Positions 29,415 to 37,166 of a stretch of 37,166 bases of DNA are shown one piece after another (the first letter of the stretch is position 1; the number at the start of each line of letters is the position of its first letter). The notes beneath the pieces were generated by a model. It was given only the letters and a program-made list of their open reading frames with translations, ran no database searches and was not told where the DNA came from. The position numbers and the translations under genes are program-made. The DNA comes from Discostella pseudostelligera (taxonomy: Eukaryota > Bacillariophyta > Thalassiosirophyceae > Thalassiosirales > Thalassiosiraceae). Where the stretch lies: NCBI GenBank assembly GCA_036940085.1, contig JALLBK010000369.1, positions 1-37,166 on the forward strand. The letters are read 5' to 3'.

Positions 29415-30089
29415 CTAGTTTCCTCCACGTTGAATGGCTTGATTCGCAAGTGAATCGGCCATGGTGTTCGATTCACGCGATACATGACGAAAAACGTACT
29501 TAGAGCAATCGACTCGGTCCAGCGACTCCTTAGCTTCATTGTGATATTCCTTGAGGTTATTGCTCTTGACCGTGTAGCGACCTGCCATCTGGTTGACGAC
29601 TAGCTTCGAATCGCCCTTCACGTAGAGTTTGATGCAGCTGATGTCGTTTCGGACCATGTAGTCAAGACCATTGATCAAGCCTTTGTACTCGGCTTGGTTA
29701 TTGGTGACACGATACCCCAGATAATCGCTATCTCTGGCGACAGACTATGGAAACAATGACACCGAACATCGAATTCAGGGAAATGATCTACAATCTACAT
29801 GATTTCTCATGCAGTACAATTACTTACTCGAGAAATTGCTCCATACTCATCCATCTCGCGGAGCACCCAGCCGCAACCAGCGGGTCCACCTATCACAAAA
29901 ACGAGAGAATAAGTAACCAAGTAGTGTTCGTAAGGGTGGCACATAAGTACATTATTTGACTTCCACTTCGACAATCTAACAGTCGACAAACCACACACCC
30001 TACCCGCCGCCCCCGCCCACCACAAACTTACGCGGGTTATCACGCGATGCGCCATCGAAGTTAAGGACGAGCCTATCGTAATGAACCAT
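29415..30089 (-). CDS. Ribonuclease H-like protein, copy A, three exons
   Basis: A small RNase HI-type nuclease (RVT_3 branch). Exons 30032-30089 (58 nt), 29828-29889 (62 nt) and 29415-29744 are joined with phases 1 and 0 (donors GTAAGT at both). They give 149 residues beginning MVHYDRLVLNFDGASRDNPR. All four catalytic acids are present: Asp12 in FDGAS, Glu59 in NNQAEY, Asp85 in VKGDSKLV and Asp137 in MADSLANQ. Near the end RHVSRESNTMADSL is the usual RVT_3 motif. There is no chromodomain or targeting peptide. A degradation role on RNA-DNA hybrids is family knowledge; a retroelement origin is not supported because no reverse transcriptase is nearby. Copy B lies upstream on the same strand with the same exon structure. 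Confidence 0.85.
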
Positions 30090-30642
30090 CGTTCCGGCAT
30101 GACGAACTGAGACGCCGATAATGATTTGTTACACGTGGTAGCAATGTGCCCATGACGCAAGAAGTGAAGCAACATCATCATTTTGGATTTAGAGAACTCA
30201 TGTAGTAATCATCCTCTCATCATTGCCACCCAGGTCCGGTTGAGAAATTGTTGATGTTGGTTGTAGGTTGTGAGTGGTTGGAATCGATCCGCAGTTGAGA
30301 AGTTGTGAGTACTATGAATTAGAAGTCAATGATTCAATAGATTATCTCCACCTAACACTCGAACGCGACAACCAATTCTCGAATCGTTCAAAGTTTGATA
30401 AGTATCCAACATATTCGTCGTCGATAGTTGATTTTGTGTTTGCATGTGCATCTTATTTTTTCATTGAGTCAACCAAATATGAAATGCTTGCTGAATTGTT
30501 CCCAATTAGCGTTTCGACCGAAGAGCTCAATACGACTTACATTAATTTCCCCCTCGTTTCATTGATTGTTCACAATGCTGATACTTCACTGAAATTCATG
30601 ACCTCCCATCATACGTATCAATCCAATGTCTGTATCAATTGA
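30090..30642. other. Spacer between the two RNase H genes
   Basis: A 553-bp gap. A 122-codon plus-strand frame (30274-30642) begins with GTG rather than ATG and has no recognisable motif; I treat it as non-coding. ATCAATTG is repeated three times at the right edge (30634-30657). Confidence 0.4.
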
Positions 30643-30657
30643 TCAATTGATCAATTG
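30634..30657 (+). repeat. Three tandem ATCAATTG octamers, palindromic
   Basis: Three perfect copies of the octamer ATCAATTG create nested palindromes (TCAATTGA). The array overlaps the 3' end of RNase H copy B and encodes its last residues in the displaced frame. Confidence 0.85.
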
Positions 30658-31215
30658 TCTATGGCTTGATTGGAGAGTAAATCTGCGCGACACATGGCGG
30701 ATGTAGGTCACGTAGACATTGATTGAGTCAAGTGTTTGCTGAGCCGAATTGTAATACAGTCTGATGTTCGGGCTATTCACGTTGTAGGTGCCTTCCATCT
30801 GATGGATGACAATATCTGAATCTCCTCGAATATATAGTTTGTTACAACCGTAACCATACTGATGCAGGTACTCGAGACCATCGATGAGACCCTGATATTC
30901 AGCTTGGTTGTTGGATATTCCGTAGCCTAAGTACTTATTGCCGTTAGCAATATTCTTCAATGCAAAATGAATCAGTTATTCTTTGTCCCGAACAAGCAAA
31001 TTGTTCGCATAAAATAGGGACGGAAACTTACATAAGATTTGGCTCCGTATTCGTCCATCTCGTAGAGGACCCATCCACAACCAGCGGGCCCGTCTAAGAA
31101 AGAAAGAATGAGTTGCTGGATATGGGATGTGTCATTCTCAGTTACTCATAGACGTACGTGGATTATTTCGCGATGCACCGTCGAAATACAGGATGAGGTG
31201 ATCGGAGTAAGGCAT
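30643..31215 (-). pseudogene. Ribonuclease H-like copy B, frameshifted near the C-terminus
   Basis: A paralogue of copy A with identical exon layout: 31158-31215 (58 nt), 31032-31093 (62 nt) and 30643-30954. The present frame encodes 143 residues. Asp12, Glu59 and Asp85 are intact (FDGASRNNPH, NNQAEYQGLI, RGDSDIV). After RHVSR the frame ends RFTLQSSHRQLIN and lacks the last catalytic Asp. Another frame reads ADLLSNQAIDN up to a stop at 30651-30653, matching ADSLANQAI of copy A. Comparison implies about 17 nt deleted relative to copy A, with a shift near 30687. The product may be an inactive nuclease, still capable of binding hybrids, or a pseudogene. Sequencing error should be excluded. Confidence 0.75.
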
Positions 31216-31710
31216 GATGCCGACGTGAGAGAGGAAGAGAGAGTGAGACTGGGTCCAAGAGGATTCTACTTATGCAAGCACCAAGCATATGGAGAACGAT
31301 GACAACCTATGACAACGTGTCTGGTGGTGGTGCTATCATATTCAGTGCAGTTAGTAGTGGGGTGGTGATTAGGGTAGTGTCGGTCATGGTGGTGGCCTGT
31401 GGTGGCGTATCTTGTTGTATTAGATCAGCGACGTGGTGCATGCAGAGGAATACATAGATACCATACGAGCTTAAGGATCTTTCTCCGCTCATCTCACACT
31501 CATGTCGAGGCAATTATCGCGACAAAAATTATGTGAGTAAGGAGGTCGGGAAGACAATCGATGATGGTTGGTGATTACGGGGGTGGTGATTATTCATGAG
31601 GCATGAGAGTAAGGGTAATTTCACCAAGGTCCATTATTATTCTTGCCAATACACAGTGATCACGTCGAGGTTATCAAAATTTATCATAGCAGCAAAAGAC
31701 GCAGACAAAA
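31216..31710. promoter_or_regulatory. Head-to-head gap RNase H B / DNRLRE gene
   Basis: 495 bp; includes G/T-rich GTGGTGG-like tracts (31320-31410). None of the recurrent promoter motifs was noticed. Short frames are unsupported. Confidence 0.3.
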
Positions 31711-33192
31711 ATGGTGTACAATTGGGATGATCTTCAAGAGAACCGATTCGAAGTAGTTGAGTGGGGAGACAATGTTCGTAGAACAAGAAGAGAACGTGTG
31801 CTTGGAAATATAATGTCTCCCGCAGATCGAAAGAAAAGATTGATGTCGAGCGCAGTCGTCGTCATCTCGACGATAGTTGCATTGGGAATAGCAGTTACAG
31901 TTGCATTGACTTTGGTCGGGCCGATGCCAGAGCCGGAAGATGGTGGTGGTGGCGCTTACAAAGCTGAGGGGATGGGATCATTACCGTCTCTGACAAGAGT
32001 GAAAGAACCGACTACGTCTCCGATTGGACTTCGGCCTACTACACCCCCGACGATAGCAAAGTCTCAGATGCCATCAATAGCAACTTCCAATATGCCCTCA
32101 GTATCTCCCTCAGAACTAAGATCGATGGTACCTTCAACCGCACCAACAGTATTTTGTGTCGACGAGCCCGGAACTTTCGAAAATCATGTTGGAGAACATG
32201 TCTCTTGCGACTGGTTTGCAACCGTCAATACAGTAAGCTTCGTTGACAACTGCGGAAAGACTGCTCTTGGTAGAGCCTGTCAGTTGTCGTGCAGATTTTA
32301 CAACTCCTGTGTTATTGCCACAGAATCACCCTCTTCTCAGCCATCGTCCTCATCGTCACCTAGTATATCTAGAGTACCGACACCCGGGCACCCTAATAAC
32401 ATTACTCTTTTAGCAACAGCAGATGCAATGATTAACGAGGGAGCACCGAATGCAACTCTTGGTTCCTCGTCGTGGTTGAAAATCATTGCCGCTGCAGCGG
32501 TTCCTGCAGCAAATGCATCCTTGGAGCAAGAGTCAAACAACAATGTTTCACCATATGTTCGTGAATCAGACACTTCTTCGGACTCGAATTCAATTGCAGC
32601 TATGGTGCGTGATTATGGTAATTCAGCATTGGTGCGTGATGGTACGAAACCTCAATCCATCGCAGCAATGGTGAGAGAATATAGTATCAATGCAACGGCT
32701 CCTACAACTACAACTATCGCGCCACTGGTGGTCGATTCTAGCAACTCTACAGATCGAGACTCATCTGCCAGAGGTTTCACACTACATTCGGCAGAGGACG
32801 ATAGTGCATTCCATGTTCTGATACGCTTCAACATTTCTGCATACGATGACACACGGTCAGTTTCATCAGCAAATTTGCTGCTAAAGGCTGCTAATAACTG
32901 CACCTCGGGAGTGTACCTCACACAAACCATCACGAACTGGAATGAGACATCAGTTACTTGGAACAACGCACCAACCGGTGATGGAAATGAAATCGATCGA
33001 TTGGGTAACATCACGAGGGGTCATTTATATTCTGTAAATGTGACCTCTGTATTTACTATGCCGATTCCTCAAGAAGAAAATGTATTGAGCTTTCGGCTGT
33101 ATCCCTTAGGCACAGAAGAGTGTTTGTTTGAATCGAAAGAAAACACAAGTGGTGGTGGTCCCAAATTACAAATAGATTACGATAATGTCTGA
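31711..33192 (+). CDS. Type II membrane protein with ShK-like and DNRLRE (CBM96-type) modules
   Basis: 493 residues with a short basic cytosolic N-terminus, one membrane span (SSAVVVISTIVALGIAVTVA, about 46-70) and a large extracytoplasmic part. This starts with a Ser/Pro/Thr-rich stalk. A six-Cys ShK-like module (FCVDEPGTF ... SCDW ... DNC ... ACQLSCRFYNSC) follows, then another Ser/Pro linker and a DNRLRE beta-sandwich. The latter begins LLATADAMINEGAPNATLG and ends with SANLLLKA, WNETSVTWNNAPTGDGNEI and SVNVTSVF, the typical DNRLRE landmarks. Between strands lies a ~90-residue Ser/Asn-rich insertion carrying two SIAAMVR(D/E)Y repeats. DNRLRE domains bind polysaccharides, so a cell-wall or surface role is plausible. 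Many N-x-S/T sites suggest glycosylation. ATG at 31711. Confidence 0.72.
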   Translation: MVYNWDDLQENRFEVVEWGDNVRRTRRERVLGNIMSPADRKKRLMSSAVVVISTIVALGIAVTVALTLVGPMPEPEDGGGGAYKAEGMGSLPSLTRVKEPTTSPIGLRPTTPPTIAKSQMPSIATSNMPSVSPSELRSMVPSTAPTVFCVDEPGTFENHVGEHVSCDWFATVNTVSFVDNCGKTALGRACQLSCRFYNSCVIATESPSSQPSSSSSPSISRVPTPGHPNNITLLATADAMINEGAPNATLGSSSWLKIIAAAAVPAANASLEQESNNNVSPYVRESDTSSDSNSIAAMVRDYGNSALVRDGTKPQSIAAMVREYSINATAPTTTTIAPLVVDSSNSTDRDSSARGFTLHSAEDDSAFHVLIRFNISAYDDTRSVSSANLLLKAANNCTSGVYLTQTITNWNETSVTWNNAPTGDGNEIDRLGNITRGHLYSVNVTSVFTMPIPQEENVLSFRLYPLGTEECLFESKENTSGGGPKLQIDYDNV

Positions 33193-33452
33193 GAATAATG
33201 TGTTGGGATCATACCTAGCGAAAGTACATGCATAACAAATACAAATAATGAATAGATTGATTTTGAGCGTTCATCCGGTAGGCAGTGCAGAACTTTGATC
33301 ATTTCAATAGCGATGGGTGGTCTTCGTTCCCTTCAGCGTAAAAATGAGCAAATTGCAAATTGTTGCATAGTTTCGTTTACCTCGGATGAAGCATTCCATA
33401 TTATGTCGTAGTCGCCATCGATAAATCTGACTCAATTGCACTCATTTAGTCA

Positions 33453-34136
33453 TCATTTTTTCGCCTCAATACCACCACTGCCAACACCATTATTTAAGGC
33501 ACCATCTTGCGGCAACCCCCTAGTTAATATTCTAGCTCTAGGGCTCAACAAAAAGCCCGACCATTTACGCTCAATACCACTAAACCAAAAGATTGTCACC
33601 CCCAATGAAATTACTGTAACTATCGACGATGCTGTATACCATGCTCCATTCCCCCAGAATGTTACCCATGCCACTAGCGACACCACCACCATAAAAAGCG
33701 GCACACCATACGAAAAGGCACGCAATGCCAATTTCCAATCCGGCTCACATCGCTTCCTCCAAAATTCATCAAAGGGAACATCTCGATTGACGCAATCGTA
33801 TCGTAATATTGCCACGAGCATGTAGGTGGCATTCAAACTACTCACGAGCATTAATGCAATGACACAGGCGGTGGCACCGCCAAAGATAGATAATAATATT
33901 CCATTGATATCGGTCGGGACATTGCTCTCGACTAATACTACCATGGAAAATCCAGCAAATAATGTAGCCTGATTGGCCAGCACTTTTAATTGTTCAGCTT
34001 TTTCATCGACGGATCGACGAGCATCATCGATTGCATTTCGTTCATTGTCGAGAGCTCTTTGTTTCATGTCCTCCTCGCGACATCGGACCTCCCAGGCCAT
34101 GTCGGCCATGTCCATCCCAGCGGCCAAGCCAATCAT
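33453..34136 (-). CDS. Orai-like calcium release-activated channel
   Basis: A 227-residue protein resembling the animal Orai channel. TM1 contains LKVLANQATLFAGFSMVVLVE, where Glu70 aligns with the selectivity-filter glutamate of Orai1 (FAMVAMVEV). TM2 is ACVIALMLVSSLNATYMLVAI. After the loop with FDEFWRKRCEPDWKLALRAF comes TM3 (SYGVPLFMVVVSLVAWVTFW) and then TM4 (SSIVTVISLGVTIFWF). The N-terminal helix before TM1 is long and charged (ERNAIDDARRSVDEKAEQLK), as expected for the pore extension. Animal Orai is opened by STIM in store-operated entry; no STIM is seen here, so gating is unknown. An in-frame stop precedes ATG 34134-34136. Confidence 0.7.
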   Translation of the reverse strand: MIGLAAGMDMADMAWEVRCREEDMKQRALDNERNAIDDARRSVDEKAEQLKVLANQATLFAGFSMVVLVESNVPTDINGILLSIFGGATACVIALMLVSSLNATYMLVAILRYDCVNRDVPFDEFWRKRCEPDWKLALRAFSYGVPLFMVVVSLVAWVTFWGNGAWYTASSIVTVISLGVTIFWFSGIERKWSGFLLSPRARILTRGLPQDGALNNGVGSGGIEAKK

Positions 34137-34403
34137 TATGCTCTAGTACAAGTAGATGAAAGTAGTAGTAGGGGTGTGAGTTGGTTTGGGTAGTAGTTGG
34201 TCCGAACAGAAGAGGAAGAGGAAGGTAGGAGGGTATTTCCCACCAAAAATTCCAAGAGCATGACGTCATCAAAGATTCGTACCAGCACCAAATTTTGGCG
34301 GGAGAGGCTGTTTCACCGCTCTTGCTGTTGGCGTCGTCGTTGGTGGCAAAAAAAGGCAAAGACAAAGATCGGCAAGCCCAAACAACAAACAAACAAAGCA
34401 ACC
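34137..34403. promoter_or_regulatory. Bidirectional promoter Orai-like / GOLD protein
   Basis: 267 bp. TGACGTCA at 34261-34268 lies 28 bp before GGCGGGAG (34297-34304). This is the same two motifs found between the PsbP and PsbQ-like genes, in reverse order. Confidence 0.55.
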
Positions 34404-35345
34404 ATGGCGGCGAACGGAGAGACGCAGGCCGAGGCTTCTACTGCCGCCACTAGGCACGAGGAAGATGATGCCGACGACGACGACGACGACAACGTAAACA
34501 ACATCACTGGCACCTCCACTGACGATGACAACGATGATGACGACGAAGACGATGTCAGCGAATCCAATGCCGAAGAGCTCGAAGCCCGCGCTATCGCCCG
34601 GGCAATGCAATCTGCCGACTCAGCCTACGTCCCCTCCCCCTCTCTACTAGCCTCGGATGATCCCCACGCACTCTTATCTCAAGTTGATGGACCCAATTTA
34701 ATTGAAAATAATATCGCGGTGTCTCAACCAAGTGTCTACCAAGCCAAAAGTGTACCCGTGGCATTGCGAGCAAAGTTTGAAGTACCCATTCATGTTACCG
34801 CCGGCGGCTCTGTCGTGCAATTCGAAATCTCGACAGAAGAATATGATATAGCCTTTGGTGTTACCGCAGAACGTGAAGAGGGAATTACCATTGTCAAAGA
34901 GAGCATGCGTGTGAACAGTCATCTGGAACCAATTACCGGTAAATTCCTCGTAGGCAGTGTGCCATGTGCACTCATCTTTTCATTCGATAATGAATATTCC
35001 TGGTTTCGTGAAAAGAAGGTATCGTATAAAATTACAGTATCGCCACCTAGAATGGAGAATGTGATACGTGGACGACGACTTCGGGCACAGAAGGCATTGG
35101 AGGTATTAACTCGTGAGAAGGAGGAGGTTACCACCAAGCATCAATTGGTGGCATCGAAACGATCCGAGTTGGAAGCCAAGGTAGCATATTTGACAAAGAC
35201 ACTTGCCGAAACACAAACAAGTTTAGAGGAGATAGTGGAAAAAGAATCAGTTTTGGAGAAGAAGCGTAATGTGAGAGAAGAACAGATTAAGTTGCTGAAT
35301 TTACGGTTAGAGAAGGGATGGGAGGATGAGAGGGCTGAGGTGTAG
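34404..35345 (+). CDS. GOLD-domain coiled-coil protein with poly-Asp N-terminus
   Basis: Starting at ATG 34404 (Kozak-like ACCATGG) gives 313 residues. Residues 19-50 are almost wholly acidic (DDADDDDDDN, DDNDDDDEDD). From about 115 to 215 a beta-rich GOLD-like domain appears: KFEVPIHVTAGGSVVQFEIS, YDIAFGVTA, and FDNEYSWFREKKVSYKITVS, the F-DN-YSWFR-K signature of p24/SEC14-like GOLD domains. The rest is a charged coiled coil (LEVLTREKEEVTTKHQL onward). There is no membrane span, so it is not a p24 cargo receptor; SEC14-GOLD- or ACBD3-like trafficking adapters are the nearest idea. Its role is unknown. It is divergent from the Orai-like gene and convergent with the chitinase. Confidence 0.72.
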   Translation: MAANGETQAEASTAATRHEEDDADDDDDDNVNNITGTSTDDDNDDDDEDDVSESNAEELEARAIARAMQSADSAYVPSPSLLASDDPHALLSQVDGPNLIENNIAVSQPSVYQAKSVPVALRAKFEVPIHVTAGGSVVQFEISTEEYDIAFGVTAEREEGITIVKESMRVNSHLEPITGKFLVGSVPCALIFSFDNEYSWFREKKVSYKITVSPPRMENVIRGRRLRAQKALEVLTREKEEVTTKHQLVASKRSELEAKVAYLTKTLAETQTSLEEIVEKESVLEKKRNVREEQIKLLNLRLEKGWEDERAEV

Positions 35346-35518
35346 AGAAACGAAGGTGATTTTTTCAGAGAGTGTGCCCAGCAAAATGAAGCGACAGAGA
35401 GTGATGTCATGTGAGAGGGTTTGATCGATAGGCACATCATTTTTTTATAAATGTTAATGGTGTAACATACCAATGATTATTATGCAAATTCAAATTAAAC
35501 TACAATACATCGTGCCCG

Positions 35519-37055
35519 CTACAATATCACAATAGAATGCAACACACTGCTCAAAAGGATCGACCCCATCGTTATCAAAGAAACTTTCCTTGTTCTCGCT
35601 GGTGAGTCATTCCGTTGGATTGAATTCATCCAACTATCGTCGGCCCATGATCGGAAGGGAACCGGTGGTGATGTAGGACCTTCGGGGGAGGGTGCCTTGG
35701 TAGGCTCCACTTCCAATTCTGTTTTGGATATCAGATACCAATCATTACACTCGGGACAATACCCCGTCTTTGAATTGTTGTGGAGTGAGAGTTAATAAGA
35801 TTGGGGACAAGCACAACAGTGAGTAAGTGAGGCATTTGATATTTGATGCCGAAGTTGGATTCAAGGTGTGGAAATTTGAAGCCTAACGAGCCTAACGACC
35901 AGAACCACCACGTACCGTTACGCATTCTTCAAACACTGCACTCAATCCCTCGCATCCATCAAAATCAAGCAACCGCTCCACCCCAACAATAGTTGCTGCA
36001 ATGCAGTAATATCTCAACCGGGTGACAATCGCCTCCGCATGGTAGCCTAAGGGATCCGCAGGACATTCCAAGCCTCCATTAATCACATTTAATGATCCAC
36101 CAAAGCTTCCCTCCAAAGATTGAATGTGGCATGTAGATGCATCCTCGGTGGGCTTGTGGAATAGCCAAAACCAAATCGCAGTACCCCAGGCATATTTTGG
36201 CTCCGTCGCAACTAAATCTGGCTGCGAGCATAATGTATCCGCAGACTCTGTCAACACCTGTGATGCCTTTATGTAATTAGCATTCCAAGAGAGTTGAATT
36301 GCACCACGTCCAAAGTATGCAAAATTTGGGTTCATCAATCCTTTCAAATCCTCATTGTCCACCTCGGTAGTTGGACCGCAAACACATCCATGTGGAGGCG
36401 TTACAATCTTATCACAATACTCTTCAAAGTATTGTCCATTGGCCACGAGACTTATTTCACAATATCGATCTTCCCAATCAAAATTATCATTAGCGCAGGG
36501 TCGGCAGTATGTCCCACTCGCCACCTCGACTGTTCGAGCGCACATTAATGCCTCACGTGCTGCCGTGTATTGAGCCGATTCATGAGTGGTATGACCAAGA
36601 AATGCCGCCCACTCATTTTTCTGCTGTTCCAATGTCCCCATCTTAAATATCTTTTCATCATATCGTTCATTTATCATATCAATCGTCTCACACAGTCCTT
36701 GGTAGGTGTAGGGATGGATAGCATTTGGAGCGGTCACATTGAACATCTCTTCAGTGAATATGTCACATGGCCTCAGTTCTGCCTCCTCATATTGCGATGA
36801 TGGGGGTGGTTTAAACTTAGGTTTCGTAGAGTCCCAACACCAGCATAATCCCTCGACGCTGCAGGGCCATGTCCACTGCTGTCCCGACTTTAGGCAGATG
36901 CTACAATCTTCATCGGTCACGGATTGCAATGTGGTGTCACCGATGCATTTCAAGTTGCCACCACGACAATTCTCGCAGCTTAGATCTTGCGCTGATCCAA
37001 GGTATAATATGAACACGAGGAGGAACGGCGCTAGTATGGAATGATTGGCGGTCAT
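35519..37055 (-). CDS. GH19 chitinase, secreted, with C-terminal hydrophobic tail, two exons
   Basis: A family 19 glycoside hydrolase acting on chitin. Exons 35916-37055 and 35519-35767 flank a 148-nt intron (donor GTACGT, phase 0). The protein is 462 residues. MTANHSILAPFLLVFILYLG is a signal peptide with cleavage near SAQ. A Cys-rich N-terminal module spans 24-80 (SCENC, SICLKSG, CWCWDSTK). The GH19 domain includes FLGHTTHESAQYTAARE with the catalytic Glu159, YFGRGAIQLSWNANY, AWGTAIWFWLF and NVINGGLECPADPLGYHAEAI. The second exon adds TGYCPECNDWYLISK, a Pro/Ser-rich linker and a hydrophobic C-terminus (SLITMGSILLSSVLHSIVIL). This tail suggests a GPI anchor or membrane tether. Several centric diatoms make chitin, so a wall or fibre remodelling role is plausible (inference). 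The frame opens 27 nt upstream of ATG without another ATG. Confidence 0.88.
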
Positions 37056-37166
37056 CTTGAGAGGAGTGAGTAGAGGACTCAATCATTCATTCGACGTCGA
37101 CGCCGCGAGGTACCATGTCGTACTACGAGGAGATTGGTGCTCATAGGAACTCCTAATACTAATAGG

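Noticed and set aside
30274..30642. 122-codon plus-strand frame
   Set aside because: It starts at GTG, has no recognisable domain and lies between two related minus-strand genes.
30687..30700. An 11-nt GT...AG segment (GTGTCGCGCAG) as an intron repairing RNase H copy B
   Set aside because: Far too short for a spliceosomal intron, and removing it does not restore the motif.
1..37166. CRISPR arrays, tRNA or rRNA genes
   Set aside because: No regularly spaced repeats or clover-leaf or ribosomal signatures were seen by eye on either strand.

Overview
The window reads as nuclear DNA of a photosynthetic stramenopile, most likely a centric diatom. The strongest evidence is a fucoxanthin-chlorophyll a/c type light-harvesting protein with a diatom-style signal peptide ending AAAFAP. 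Three thylakoid-lumen proteins carry bipartite or tripartite plastid presequences with Phe near the first cleavage site or a twin-arginine second signal. Introns are short (about 70-175 nt, GT-AG). Genes are tightly packed on alternating strands. I see no bacterial operons, CRISPR array, rRNA or tRNA.

Layout, left to right. A decayed DDE transposase fragment (1-622) is followed by PdxT (vitamin B6 glutaminase, -) head-to-head with mitochondrial ribosomal protein bL12m (+). Next are a coiled-coil hypothetical gene (+), a two-exon cyclin (-), a lumenal protein of unknown family (+) and 5-methylthioribose kinase (+). A seven-exon elongation-factor-2 kinase (eEF2K, -) follows, then an SLC44/choline-transporter-like membrane protein (-), the light-harvesting protein (-) and a BTB-BACK protein (+). 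After two small membrane-protein genes and a fused FetB-FetA (STAR2-STAR1 type) ABC transporter (-) come LSm2 (-) head-to-head with a FANCE-like DNA-repair gene (+). A PsbP-domain protein (-) is head-to-head with a PsbQ/Psb31-like protein (+). Then come two tandem RNase H genes (-), a type II membrane protein with ShK-like and DNRLRE modules (+), an Orai-like calcium channel (-), a GOLD-domain coiled-coil protein (+) and a GH19 chitinase with a hydrophobic C-terminal tail (-).

I rebuilt spliced models by hand for ten genes: the coiled-coil gene, cyclin, eEF2K, SLC44, FetB-FetA, LSm2, the PsbQ-like protein, both RNase H genes and the chitinase, plus a tentative eleventh (18971-19379). Each was accepted only when donor, acceptor and reading-frame phase agreed, and in most cases protein homology spans the joints.

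The window's most unusual signals are regulatory and architectural. A GGCGGGAA/G (E2F-like) motif recurs in many promoters, often beside CACGTG or TGACGT(C/A)A. The 278-bp bidirectional promoter between the PsbP and PsbQ-like genes contains three successive GCGGGAAG-to-TGACGT modules. The ABC permease and ATPase are fused, with a 19-nt microexon encoding the conserved PGM motif region. The eEF2K carries a Tudor-like insertion and lacks the usual zinc-ligand arrangement. LSm2 has an exon consisting of only the start codon. The two RNase H paralogues share the same intron positions, but one is frameshifted just before its last catalytic aspartate.
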